Origin: Salinicoccus sp. RF5
GTDB taxonomy: Bacteria; Bacillota; Bacilli; Staphylococcales; Salinicoccaceae
Reading direction: 5' to 3'
DNA length: 64,000 bases
NCBI RefSeq assembly: GCF_020786625.1
Contig: NZ_JAJGRC010000002.1
Location: forward strand, 1-64,000
Below, one piece after another: positions 11,625-18,957 of the stretch. Each line of letters begins with the position of its first letter. Position 1 is the stretch's first letter. Under the pieces are notes generated by a model. The model saw only the letters and a program-made list of their open reading frames with translations. It was not told the DNA's origin and searched no databases. Made by a program: the position numbers and the translations under genes.

Positions 11625-12188
11625 CTATCTGATTGTCTTGAGTCCCTTGGACCAGTTGACTGTTGTGGTGATGACATTTTCCATCGTTGCATTGTGGATC
11701 TCCGCCGGTTTGAAAGTCGTCATGTTCTCAAAATCAGTGAAGAGGCTGAATGCACCGAATGGTGTGACTGTTGCGATGTTCAGGTTGCCGAGGATCTGGC
11801 GCAGGGATAATGTTGCTGCGACTGCAAGAGTGGAACCGTAGCCGACGATGCCCGCTGCCTTATTTCCCCACTCAGGTCCGATATAGTCGATGGCGTTCTT
11901 CAGGGAAGAAGTGATGCTCTTATTGTATTCAGGAGTGATGAAGATGAAACCGTCGAGTTCATCAATCTTCTGTGACCATGCATTCACCGTATCCTGGGAA
12001 TATTCCTTGTTCGCCATGGCAGGGGGTACATCTTCATTGAACATGGGGAAGTCATACTCTTTTATGTCGACGATTTCGAATTGTGCCTCGAGATCCATCT
12101 TTTCCGCGAAATCCTTAACCCATTCTGCAACCTGCAGATTGACCCGGGCTGGACGCGTGCTGCCTGTAATGATTCCAATTTTGACCAT
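11625..12188 (-). CDS. NAD(P)H-dependent FMN reductase
   Basis: The 187-aa flavodoxin-fold protein belongs to the NADPH-dependent FMN reductase family (azoreductase/quinone reductase relatives). The phosphate-binding loop GSTRPARVN is at residues 8-16, and TPEYNKSITSSLKNAIDYI contains the flavin-binding TPEYN motif. The start ATG 12188 has GGAGGAATCATTT upstream; an earlier in-frame ATG at 12206 lies inside that ribosome site. Substrates may be quinones, azo compounds or free FMN and cannot be told apart here. A 25-bp palindrome at its promoter suggests control by a redox- or electrophile-sensing repressor. Confidence 0.88.
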   Translation of the reverse strand: MVKIGIITGSTRPARVNLQVAEWVKDFAEKMDLEAQFEIVDIKEYDFPMFNEDVPPAMANKEYSQDTVNAWSQKIDELDGFIFITPEYNKSITSSLKNAIDYIGPEWGNKAAGIVGYGSTLAVAATLSLRQILGNLNIATVTPFGAFSLFTDFENMTTFKPAEIHNATMENVITTTVNWSKGLKTIR

Positions 12189-12219
12189 AAATGATTCCTC
12201 CATCAAGATATATTCTAGT

Positions 12220-12244
12220 TATAAAAAGTAACTTACTTTTTATA
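12220..12244. promoter_or_regulatory. Perfect 25-bp palindromic operator for the flavin reductase gene
   Basis: Twelve bases on the left (from TATAAAAAG to GTAA) are mirrored exactly on the right (TTAC to TTTTTATA) around a single C at 12232. The palindrome covers the predicted start of transcription of the minus-strand gene. The core GTAACTTAC resembles sites bound by HxlR/MarR-type repressors of azoreductase genes, but the regulator is not encoded nearby. Confidence 0.75.
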
Positions 12245-12271
12245 TATTACATTAAACAGATCAAATTTCAA
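12244..12271 (-). promoter_or_regulatory. Promoter of the flavin reductase gene
   Basis: On the minus strand TTGAAA (bases 12266-12271) is followed after 16 bp by TAATAT (12244-12249). The predicted start near 12237 falls inside the 25-bp palindrome. Confidence 0.5.
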
Positions 12272-12413
12272 GCCTTTTGGCCTTTTCTTATCATTTGAAG
12301 GTCATTTCCATTTTAACCCTTTTCAGTTAATGTATGGGTGATGAGGCCAAATAGATATCCCAAAGTCATATTGTAGCCGGTGGATTTATGATAAACTGAT
12401 ACAAAAATGACCG

Positions 12414-12419
12414 TATAAT
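12414..12419 (+). promoter_or_regulatory. Possible -10 box of ispE
   Basis: A perfect TATAAT lies 12 bp before the ispE start codon, with no good -35 at 16-18 bp. If used it would leave only about 6 nt of leader and no proper ribosome site, so it is uncertain. Confidence 0.3.
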
Positions 12420-12431
12420 GGAAGTGAAAGC

Positions 12432-13277
12432 ATGCATTTTGAAACTGCACCAGCCAAGATCAACCTTACTCTGGATACACTATACAAAAGGGACGATGGA
12501 TATCATGAAGTGAATATGGTCATGACGACCGTCGATCTGAACGATCAGCTCTCCTTTGAGAAAAGAACAGATGGAAAGATAGTCATTGAGACCGAACACC
12601 AGTATGTGCCGTCAGATCGCCGGAACCTCGCCTATCAGGCAGCGGAGCTCATGATGGACACATATGGCATCACGAGCGGCGTGACCATTTCAATCGAAAA
12701 GAACATACCGATTGCTGCAGGACTCGCCGGTGGATCTGCTGATGCTGCTGCAGCATTCAGGGGCATCAACGCCCTCTACAACCTTGAACTCGATATCGAT
12801 ACACTCGCCGAGCTCTCAGGAAAGCTTGGGTCGGATATCCCTTTTTGTGTGCATGGGGGCACGGCGCTGGCAACAGGAAGAGGGGAACAGATAGAGCACC
12901 TGCCCAAACCCCCGAATGCCTGGGTGGTACTGGCAAAGCCCAAAGTGAACGTCTCCACAAGGACAATCTACCAGGCGCTCGAGCCTGGAAAAAATGAACC
13001 GGCTTCCCCGGAGATGGTCGAAGCGATAAGGAGCAGAGACTATGCCCTGATGGTGCAGGGCCTGAAGAATGATCTTCAGGAAGTGACGATGAAGAAGTAC
13101 CCGGATGTCAGAAAGCTGATTGATACGATGCTCAGCAATGGTGCGGATGGTGCCATGATGAGTGGAAGCGGGCCGACAATCTTCGGGTTCGCACACAAAG
13201 AGAGACAGGCAACGCATCTCTACAATGCAATGAAGGGATGCTGCAACGAAGTTTATAAAGTAAGATTGCTTGGATGA
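12432..13277 (+). CDS. ispE: 4-diphosphocytidyl-2-C-methyl-D-erythritol kinase
   Basis: IspE is the GHMP kinase of the non-mevalonate isoprenoid pathway. The 281-aa protein shows the APAKINLTLD start motif, the ATP-binding IPIAAGLAGGSADAAA (about residues 93-108) and the C-terminal GADGAMMSGSGPTIFG. Staphylococci make isoprenoids by mevalonate yet keep an ispE homologue in this position, so its presence does not prove a complete MEP pathway. The ribosome site before ATG 12432 is weak (GAAGTGAAA). Confidence 0.93.
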   Translation: MHFETAPAKINLTLDTLYKRDDGYHEVNMVMTTVDLNDQLSFEKRTDGKIVIETEHQYVPSDRRNLAYQAAELMMDTYGITSGVTISIEKNIPIAAGLAGGSADAAAAFRGINALYNLELDIDTLAELSGKLGSDIPFCVHGGTALATGRGEQIEHLPKPPNAWVVLAKPKVNVSTRTIYQALEPGKNEPASPEMVEAIRSRDYALMVQGLKNDLQEVTMKKYPDVRKLIDTMLSNGADGAMMSGSGPTIFGFAHKERQATHLYNAMKGCCNEVYKVRLLG

Positions 13278-13283
13278 TTGCTG

Positions 13284-13296
13284 AAAGCCGAACTTT
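13284..13296 (+). promoter_or_regulatory. PurBox-like operator upstream of purR
   Basis: AAAGCCGAACTTT matches the PurR half-site pattern (A-W-W-W-CCGAAC-W-W-T) at all but one position. It overlaps the -35 region of a TATATT box at 13311-13316, which would allow PurR to control its own gene. I do not see a second inverted box at the usual distance. Confidence 0.55.
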
Positions 13297-13340
13297 TATG
13301 GTAATATCACTATATTAAATACGGTATTAGGAGTTATCTT

Positions 13341-14189
13341 ATGAAATTTAAACGTAGTGAACGTCTAGTCTTCATGACTCAGCACCTCACCACGCACCCG
13401 AACCAGCTGATTCCGCTCACTTATTTCGTCGATAAGTTCACACAGGCGAAATCTTCCATCAGCGAGGATATCAGAATCCTTAAAGATGTCTTTGAAAATG
13501 AAGGGATCGGCACAGTGCAGACGACGGCTGGTGCAGGCGGCGGTGTGACATTCCAGCCCAGGATCAGTGATGACCGTGCCCGGGAAGTCGTCAGCCGTTT
13601 CATGGAAGTGTTGAAAATGAAGGACCGGCTGCTCCCGGGGGGATATCTGTACATGTCCGACATCATGGGCAACCCTCATCTGATGAGCGACATCGGTGAG
13701 CTGATTGCAACAATGTATGGTGATGAGACGATTGATGCCGTCGTGACGGTGGCAACAAAGGGGATATCACTCGCGAATGCGGTTGCCAGAAAATTGAATG
13801 TGCCTGTGGCAGTCATCAGGAAGGACAATAAGGTGACGGAAGGGTCCACGGTTTCCGTCAACTATGTATCAGGATCCACGCGTAAGATAGAAACGATGGT
13901 CCTTTCGAAGCGGACATTGAAGGAAGGTTCCAAAGTGCTGGTGGTGGATGATTTCCTCCGTGCAGGCGGCTCGATCACCGGGGTCATCAATCTGATGGAG
14001 GAATTCTCTGCAGAAGTGGTCGGCGTGAGTGTGCTTGTAGAAGCGAAACAGGTGGAGAACAGGCGCTTCACCGACTATACTTCGCTGCTTAAGGTATCGG
14101 AAATCGATGAGTTCAACCAGTCCTTCCTGGTAGAAGAAGGCAACTGTTTGGAGTATATTGAAGAAAGAAACGGAAAGACCAATCCATAG
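13341..14189 (+). CDS. purR: Pur operon repressor PurR
   Basis: PurR represses purine genes and is released by PRPP. The 282-aa protein has an N-terminal winged helix (residues 1-75, KFKRSERLVFMTQHL) and a PRT-fold domain with the PRPP motif VLVVDDFLRAGGSITG (about residues 200-215). The ATG has TTAGGAG upstream. Its neighbours ridA and spoVG are the conserved ones. The PurBox in front suggests autoregulation, as in Bacillus. Confidence 0.96.
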   Translation: MKFKRSERLVFMTQHLTTHPNQLIPLTYFVDKFTQAKSSISEDIRILKDVFENEGIGTVQTTAGAGGGVTFQPRISDDRAREVVSRFMEVLKMKDRLLPGGYLYMSDIMGNPHLMSDIGELIATMYGDETIDAVVTVATKGISLANAVARKLNVPVAVIRKDNKVTEGSTVSVNYVSGSTRKIETMVLSKRTLKEGSKVLVVDDFLRAGGSITGVINLMEEFSAEVVGVSVLVEAKQVENRRFTDYTSLLKVSEIDEFNQSFLVEEGNCLEYIEERNGKTNP

Positions 14190-14205
14190 TCAAAGGAGTT
14201 TTATA

Positions 14206-14586
14206 ATGCAACCCATCAATTCATCAAAAGCACCAGAAGCACTCGGCCCATACAGTCATGGCATGAAAGTCGGACAGATGTTCTATTCTTCAGGTCAGAT
14301 CCCACTGAACCTTGAAGGTGAGATTGTTTCACAGGATGTCCAGGAACAGACGAAGCAGGTGATGACGAATGTCGGACATGTGCTTGAGGCGGCAGGCCTT
14401 GGGTATGACGACGTGGTCAAGACGATGATTTTCATCAGCGACATGAACGACTTCCCCCTCATCAATGAAGTTTATGGCAGCTACTTTACGGGTAAACTAC
14501 CAGCAAGATCATGTGTAGAGGTCAGTCGTTTGCCCAAAGATGTGAAAGTAGAGATAGAGGTCATTGCATCTGAAGCGAACGAATAA
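14206..14586 (+). CDS. ridA: RidA family enamine/imine deaminase
   Basis: RidA proteins hydrolyse reactive 2-aminoacrylate and related imines. The 126-aa protein carries SSKAPEALGPYSHGMKVG, the SGQIPLN strand and the catalytic-site Arg in the PARSCVEVSRLP stretch. ATG 14206 follows AAAGGAG at ideal spacing; upstream in-frame codons overlap purR and are not used. The RidA gene is cotranscribed with purR in most Bacillales (yabJ), where it was linked to purine control. Confidence 0.95.
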   Translation: MQPINSSKAPEALGPYSHGMKVGQMFYSSGQIPLNLEGEIVSQDVQEQTKQVMTNVGHVLEAAGLGYDDVVKTMIFISDMNDFPLINEVYGSYFTGKLPARSCVEVSRLPKDVKVEIEVIASEANE

Positions 14587-14647
14587 TCTGGGTGGCTCAA
14601 GCAGTACACATTCGATCCAACAATAATTATTATTGGGGGAACAAACG

Positions 14648-15067
14648 ATGAAGATAACAGATGTAAGACTGCGAAAAGTTAACAACCAAGACACCAGAAT
14701 GAAAGCGCTCGTATCCATTACTTTTGAAGATGCATTCGTAATCCATGACCTCCGGGTCATTGAAGGTAATAACGGACTATTCGTCGCCATGCCAAGCAAG
14801 CGGACGCCCGACGGGGAATTCCGTGATATCGCCCACCCGATCCATTCCGACATGCGCCAGCATGTGCAGGAAGAGGTCATGCGGGTCTATGACGAAACGG
14901 AGGATCCTGAACCTCAGGAGCCGGAAGAGCAGCAGACATCTCCGGATGATGCACCCGAGACGGCAGGGACGATTGAAGATCCATCGCAGGATGCTGCGGC
15001 ACAAGACGAAGAGCATCACAGGGACGCACCGAAGCAGGGCGACCTTGAAATCGGAGATGACAAGTAG
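14648..15067 (+). CDS. spoVG: SpoVG RNA/DNA-binding regulator
   Basis: The first 85 residues are the conserved SpoVG fold ([39 protein letters not shown]). The rest, about 55 residues, is an acidic tail rich in Glu, Asp, Gln and Pro that is longer than in Bacillus. In staphylococci SpoVG binds nucleic acid and affects capsule, virulence and antibiotic resistance genes. ATG 14648 follows a GGGGGAA site; the GTG-type start 15 bp upstream lies within it. Confidence 0.94.
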   Translation: MKITDVRLRKVNNQDTRMKALVSITFEDAFVIHDLRVIEGNNGLFVAMPSKRTPDGEFRDIAHPIHSDMRQHVQEEVMRVYDETEDPEPQEPEEQQTSPDDAPETAGTIEDPSQDAAAQDEEHHRDAPKQGDLEIGDDK

Positions 15068-15072
15068 CACTC

Positions 15073-15103
15073 ACCCGTGAAGCGTATGCTTTGCGGGTTT
15101 TTT
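15073..15103 (+). terminator. spoVG terminator
   Basis: ACCCGTGAAGC and GCTTTGCGGGT pair (11 bp with two G-U pairs) around GTAT and are followed by TTTTTT. It closes the ispE-purR-ridA-spoVG group. Confidence 0.88.
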
Positions 15104-15138
15104 ATGGGAACAGGTATGTGATTATATTCTCTTATACC

Positions 15139-15167
15139 TTGAAACTCGTTCTCCACTAAAATATAAT
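15139..15167 (+). promoter_or_regulatory. glmU promoter
   Basis: TTGAAA (15139-15144), 17 bp, TATAAT (15162-15167). This is a strong sigma-A promoter 29 bp before the glmU start codon. Confidence 0.85.
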
Positions 15168-15195
15168 TAGGATAGTTATAAAATGGAGGGACACT

Positions 15196-16557
15196 ATGCA
15201 AACGAGAGCAATTATCTTGGCGGCTGGAAAAGGCACACGGATGCGTTCCGAAAAGTACAAGGTTCTGCATGAAGTATGCGGCACACCGATGATTCAGCAT
15301 GTCATTGGCAATTTAAGGCAAGCGGGCATTTCAGAAATCTATGCTGTCCTCGGGCATGGGTCCGAGACAGTGAGCAACTACCTTGGGGAGCAGATCCATA
15401 AGACGATCCAGGAGGAACAGCTCGGCACTGCCCATGCGGTGCGCCAGTGGAGGGAAGAGCTCCAGCATGAGGATGGCCACACTATGGTCGTGTGCGGCGA
15501 CACACCGCTGATAAGCGAGACGACCATGCAGGCATTCATGGACTATCACCTCAAGACCGGATCCAAGGCAACCATCCTGTCTTCCCGTACCCAGACACCA
15601 TTCGGCTACGGGCGGATCATCAGGAAGGAAAATGGCTCCGTCAAGCGCATTGTGGAAGAGAAGGATGCAGCGGATGCTGAACGGGAGATAAAGGAAGTGA
15701 GCTCCGGGACTTTCATCTTCGACAACCGCATGCTGTTCGAAGCGCTTGATAAAGTGGACAATGACAACGCCCAGAATGAATACTACCTTCCCGACGTCAT
15801 CTCCATCATGCGTGACAGGGGCGCGCGTATAGAAGCTTATGTGACGCCTGATTTTGAAGAGACGCTCGGCATCAATGACAAAGTCGCTCTCGCGAATGCA
15901 GAAGCCATCCTCAGAAAACGGATCAATACGCTACATATGCAGAACGGTGTAACGCTGATTCACCCTGAGGCGACGTATATCGATGCAGAAGTTGAAATAG
16001 GCGCAGATACCGTCATCCATCCAGGAGCCATCATCCGTGGCAGCACGAAGATCGGAAAGGATGCTTTAATTTCCTCCGGTTCCGAAATCAAGGATTCGAT
16101 CATCGAGGACGAAGTGGAGATCAGACAGTCAGTCGTGACTGAATCGAGGGTCGGAAGAGGAACGAAGGTCGGGCCATTCGCCCAGCTGAGGCCACAGTCT
16201 GAACTTGGAGAGGAAGTGAAGATCGGCAACTTCGTCGAAGTGAAGAAATCCCAGCTTGAGAACGGCTCCAAAGTATCGCATCTGAGCTACATCGGAGACG
16301 CCTCCATCGGTGCACGTGCCAATATCGGCTGCGGCACGATCACCGTGAACTATGATGGCAAGAACAAGTACAGGACGGAGATTGGTCAGGATGCGTTCAT
16401 CGGGTGCAATTCAAACCTTGTTGCCCCGGTCAGCATCGGCGACCGCTCCTTCATAGCTGCCGGATCCACAATTACGGATCAGGTGCCTGAAGACAGCCTT
16501 GCCATTGCTAGAAACAGGCAGACGACAAAAGATGGATACTATAAAAAAGATAATTAA
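15196..16557 (+). CDS. glmU: Bifunctional UDP-GlcNAc pyrophosphorylase / glucosamine-1-P acetyltransferase
   Basis: GlmU makes UDP-N-acetylglucosamine for peptidoglycan and teichoic acids. The uridylyltransferase domain begins with LAAGKGTRM (residues 8-16) and contains GDTPLI. The C-terminal half is the left-handed beta helix with hexapeptide repeats (from about residue 255) and the acetyl-CoA site NVNYDGKNKYRT-like segment. 453 aa is the usual size. The gene is driven by its own promoter and followed by prs after 12 bp. Confidence 0.97.
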   Translation: MQTRAIILAAGKGTRMRSEKYKVLHEVCGTPMIQHVIGNLRQAGISEIYAVLGHGSETVSNYLGEQIHKTIQEEQLGTAHAVRQWREELQHEDGHTMVVCGDTPLISETTMQAFMDYHLKTGSKATILSSRTQTPFGYGRIIRKENGSVKRIVEEKDAADAEREIKEVSSGTFIFDNRMLFEALDKVDNDNAQNEYYLPDVISIMRDRGARIEAYVTPDFEETLGINDKVALANAEAILRKRINTLHMQNGVTLIHPEATYIDAEVEIGADTVIHPGAIIRGSTKIGKDALISSGSEIKDSIIEDEVEIRQSVVTESRVGRGTKVGPFAQLRPQSELGEEVKIGNFVEVKKSQLENGSKVSHLSYIGDASIGARANIGCGTITVNYDGKNKYRTEIGQDAFIGCNSNLVAPVSIGDRSFIAAGSTITDQVPEDSLAIARNRQTTKDGYYKKDN

Positions 16558-16569
16558 TGGAGGATGAAC

Positions 16570-17544
16570 ATGTTAGCTTCTAGCAATCAGTACAAGAACT
16601 CAAACCTACGTCTCTTTTCCCTGAAGGCGAATGAACCGCTTGCACAAGAAATCGCAGACCATATCGGAATTCCCCTGGGTAAATGCCAGGTCAACCGCTT
16701 TTCCGACGAAGAGGTCCAGATCAATATAGAAGAAAGCGTTCGTGGGTGTGATGTGTTTGTCGTCCAATCCACAAGCCAGCCTGTCAACGAACACCTGATG
16801 GAACTGCTCATCATGATCGATGCGCTGAAACGGGCTTCTGCAGCAACAATCAACATTGTAATGCCCTACTACGGGTATGCACGCCAGGACAGGAAGAGCC
16901 GTTCCCGTGAACCGATCACTGCAAAGCTCGTCGCCAACCTGATCGAGACTGCAGGGGCCGACCGTGTCATCTCCCTGGACCTCCACGCACCGCAGCTCCA
17001 GGGCTTCTTCGACATCCCGATCGACCACCTCATGGGTGTGCCGATCCTGAGTGACTACTTCATGGAGAACAAGGATCTCGATTTCGACGAAGTCGTCGTC
17101 GTCTCTCCAGACCATGGCGGGGTGACCCGTGCACGCAAGATGGCGGACCGTCTGAAGACGCCGATCGCAATCATCGATAAAAGGCGTCCGAAGCCGAATG
17201 TGGCAGAGGTCATGAACATCGTCGGAGAAATCGAAGGGCGTACTGCAATCATCATCGATGACATCATCGATACCGGCGGTACAATGAAGCTTGCCGCCCA
17301 GGCCCTGATGGATAAAGGCGCCAAGGAAGTCTATGCATGCTGTACACACCCTGTACTGTCAGGTCCGGCGATTTCCAGGATTGAAGAATCGGTCATCAAG
17401 GAGCTGGTCGTCACGAACTCCATACAGCTGCCTGAGGATAAGAAAAGTGAGAAGATCACCGAACTTTCCGTCGGTGAACTGATGGCCCAGGCAATCGTCC
17501 GCGTCTATGAGGAAGAGTCCGTAAGCATCCTCTTTGATAATTAA
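16570..17544 (+). CDS. prs: Ribose-phosphate pyrophosphokinase
   Basis: The enzyme makes PRPP from ribose-5-phosphate and ATP. Class I features are [17 protein letters not shown], the flexible loop [16 protein letters not shown] and the PRPP loop DDIIDTGGT (residues 230-238). I choose ATG 16570 because TGGAGG (16558-16563) abuts the in-frame ATG 16564 but lies 6 bases from 16570. Length 324 aa is normal. It probably shares the glmU transcript. Confidence 0.96.
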   Translation: MLASSNQYKNSNLRLFSLKANEPLAQEIADHIGIPLGKCQVNRFSDEEVQINIEESVRGCDVFVVQSTSQPVNEHLMELLIMIDALKRASAATINIVMPYYGYARQDRKSRSREPITAKLVANLIETAGADRVISLDLHAPQLQGFFDIPIDHLMGVPILSDYFMENKDLDFDEVVVVSPDHGGVTRARKMADRLKTPIAIIDKRRPKPNVAEVMNIVGEIEGRTAIIIDDIIDTGGTMKLAAQALMDKGAKEVYACCTHPVLSGPAISRIEESVIKELVVTNSIQLPEDKKSEKITELSVGELMAQAIVRVYEEESVSILFDN

Positions 17545-17558
17545 TGTAAAAATAATAT

Positions 17559-17594
17559 GTTTTTTTTACAAAAGCCTGGGTAATATGCTATTAT
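17559..17594 (+). promoter_or_regulatory. Overlapping sigma-B-like and sigma-A promoters of rplY/ctc
   Basis: GTTTTT (17559-17564), 13 bp, GGGTAA (17578-17583) resembles the general-stress sigma-B pattern GTTTAA-N12-14-GGGTAT. Overlapping it, TTTACA (17565-17570), 18 bp and TGC-TATTAT (17586-17594) form an extended -10 sigma-A promoter. The orthologous ctc gene of Bacillus is the classical sigma-B target, which supports the reading. Confidence 0.6.
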
Positions 17595-17659
17595 TATGCA
17601 TGGCTATGTGTTAAAAGACGTATTGAAAACTGTCTGTAAATGAAAGGTGGAAATATACC

Positions 17660-18319
17660 ATGGCAAATTTGGCCACAACGAATAGAGAAGGCAAGGCAAA
17701 ACGTTCAGAAGTAACTGAACTGCGCGCGACAGGGAAGATCCCTGCAATCCTATACGGTTATCAGGTGGAGAACACTCCTGTAGCCGTAGATGAGAATGAG
17801 TTCATCAAAGTGATCCGCGAAGTCGGACGTAACGGTGTCATCGACCTCGATGTCAACGGCAAACCGGTTAAGGTGATGGTGACTGAATACCAGTTCGACT
17901 CCATCAAGAACCAGATCACACACATCGACTTCGTAGCAATCAACATGAAGTCTGAAGTTACAGTGGATGTAGCGATTGAGGTCGTTGGAGAGGCTGCAGG
18001 CGTCAAAGAAGGCGGCGTGCTCGAGCACCCGATCTTCGAAGTTTCCGTTACAGCGACACCGGATAACATCCCTGAATCCCTCGAAGTCAATGTGGAAGAC
18101 ATGGAAATTGGAGATACACTCTACGTTTCCGATCTTCGCTCAAAAGGCAACTTCACAATCGAGAACGAAGATGACGAAGCGGTCATTACAGTCGTTCCAC
18201 CTCAGCAGGAAGAGCCTGAAGAAGACGAAGAAGGCGAAGAGGTTGAAGGCGAAGGATCCGAAGAAGCAGCAGAAGATGCTGAAGAATCTTCCGAGGAAGA
18301 GAATAAAGACGAAGAGTAA
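17660..18319 (+). CDS. rplY: 50S ribosomal protein L25, general stress (Ctc) form
   Basis: The first 95 residues are the 5S rRNA-binding L25 domain ([13 protein letters not shown]). Residues 100-185 form the CTC-specific beta domain ([15 protein letters not shown] onward). The last 30 residues are an acidic Glu/Asp/Ser tail. 219 aa fits the Ctc type seen in Bacillales. The gene has its own promoter region and a terminator, so it is probably expressed independently of prs. Confidence 0.95.
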   Translation: MANLATTNREGKAKRSEVTELRATGKIPAILYGYQVENTPVAVDENEFIKVIREVGRNGVIDLDVNGKPVKVMVTEYQFDSIKNQITHIDFVAINMKSEVTVDVAIEVVGEAAGVKEGGVLEHPIFEVSVTATPDNIPESLEVNVEDMEIGDTLYVSDLRSKGNFTIENEDDEAVITVVPPQQEEPEEDEEGEEVEGEGSEEAAEDAEESSEEENKDEE

Positions 18320-18335
18320 TATCATGTTTGATTAC

Positions 18336-18362
18336 GGCGGTGGACTTCCCATCGCCTTTTTT
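18336..18362 (+). terminator. rplY terminator
   Basis: GGCGGTGG (18336-18343) and CCATCGCC (18349-18356) pair around ACTTC, followed by TTTTTT. Confidence 0.85.
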
Positions 18363-18384
18363 AACGTTGTATGAGGTGATGGAA

Positions 18385-18957
18385 ATGAAATGCGTGATTG
18401 GACTTGGAAATCCAGGGAAGAAGTATGATAATACGAGGCATAATATCGGCTTCATGGCTGTGGACCATATGGCTGATATGCTCGGCATCGAAATGGCGAA
18501 CAAGAAATTCAAGTGCCTCATCGGTGTCGGCTATCATAAGGGTGAGAAGGTGATGCTCGTCAAACCCCAGACATTCATGAACCTGAGTGGTGAAGGTGTA
18601 CGTCCACTGCTTGATTATTACAAGGTGGCAGTGGAGGATATCCTGGTGCTGTATGATGATCTTGACCTGCCTGTCGGCAGGCTGCGTCTCAGAAAGAAAG
18701 GCAGCGGTGGCGGACACAATGGCATCAAATCACTCAATCAGCATCTGGGGACCGAAAAGTATAAGCGTATCAGGATAGGCATCGACCGCCCGGCACCCGG
18801 CGCCTCGATTCCCGACTATGTGCTTGCCAGGTTCCCAAAAAGTGAACAGCCCCTGATAGAAAAGGTTGTCACACGTACCTCCGAAGCATCGGCTGCATTT
18901 TTAACTGAGCCGTTCGAAGAAGTGATGACGGAATATAATGGTGATGTAGATGAATGA
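18385..18957 (+). CDS. pth: Peptidyl-tRNA hydrolase
   Basis: Pth releases tRNA from peptidyl-tRNA dropped by ribosomes. The 190-aa protein begins MKCVIGLGNPGKKY, with the catalytic His in the NTRHNIGF motif and the conserved DDLDLPVG and GGGHNGIKS motifs. ATG 18385 is chosen since AGGTG is 8 bases upstream; the ORF extends further up only through the rplY terminator. It overlaps mfd by 8 bp. Confidence 0.96.
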   Translation: MKCVIGLGNPGKKYDNTRHNIGFMAVDHMADMLGIEMANKKFKCLIGVGYHKGEKVMLVKPQTFMNLSGEGVRPLLDYYKVAVEDILVLYDDLDLPVGRLRLRKKGSGGGHNGIKSLNQHLGTEKYKRIRIGIDRPAPGASIPDYVLARFPKSEQPLIEKVVTRTSEASAAFLTEPFEEVMTEYNGDVDE

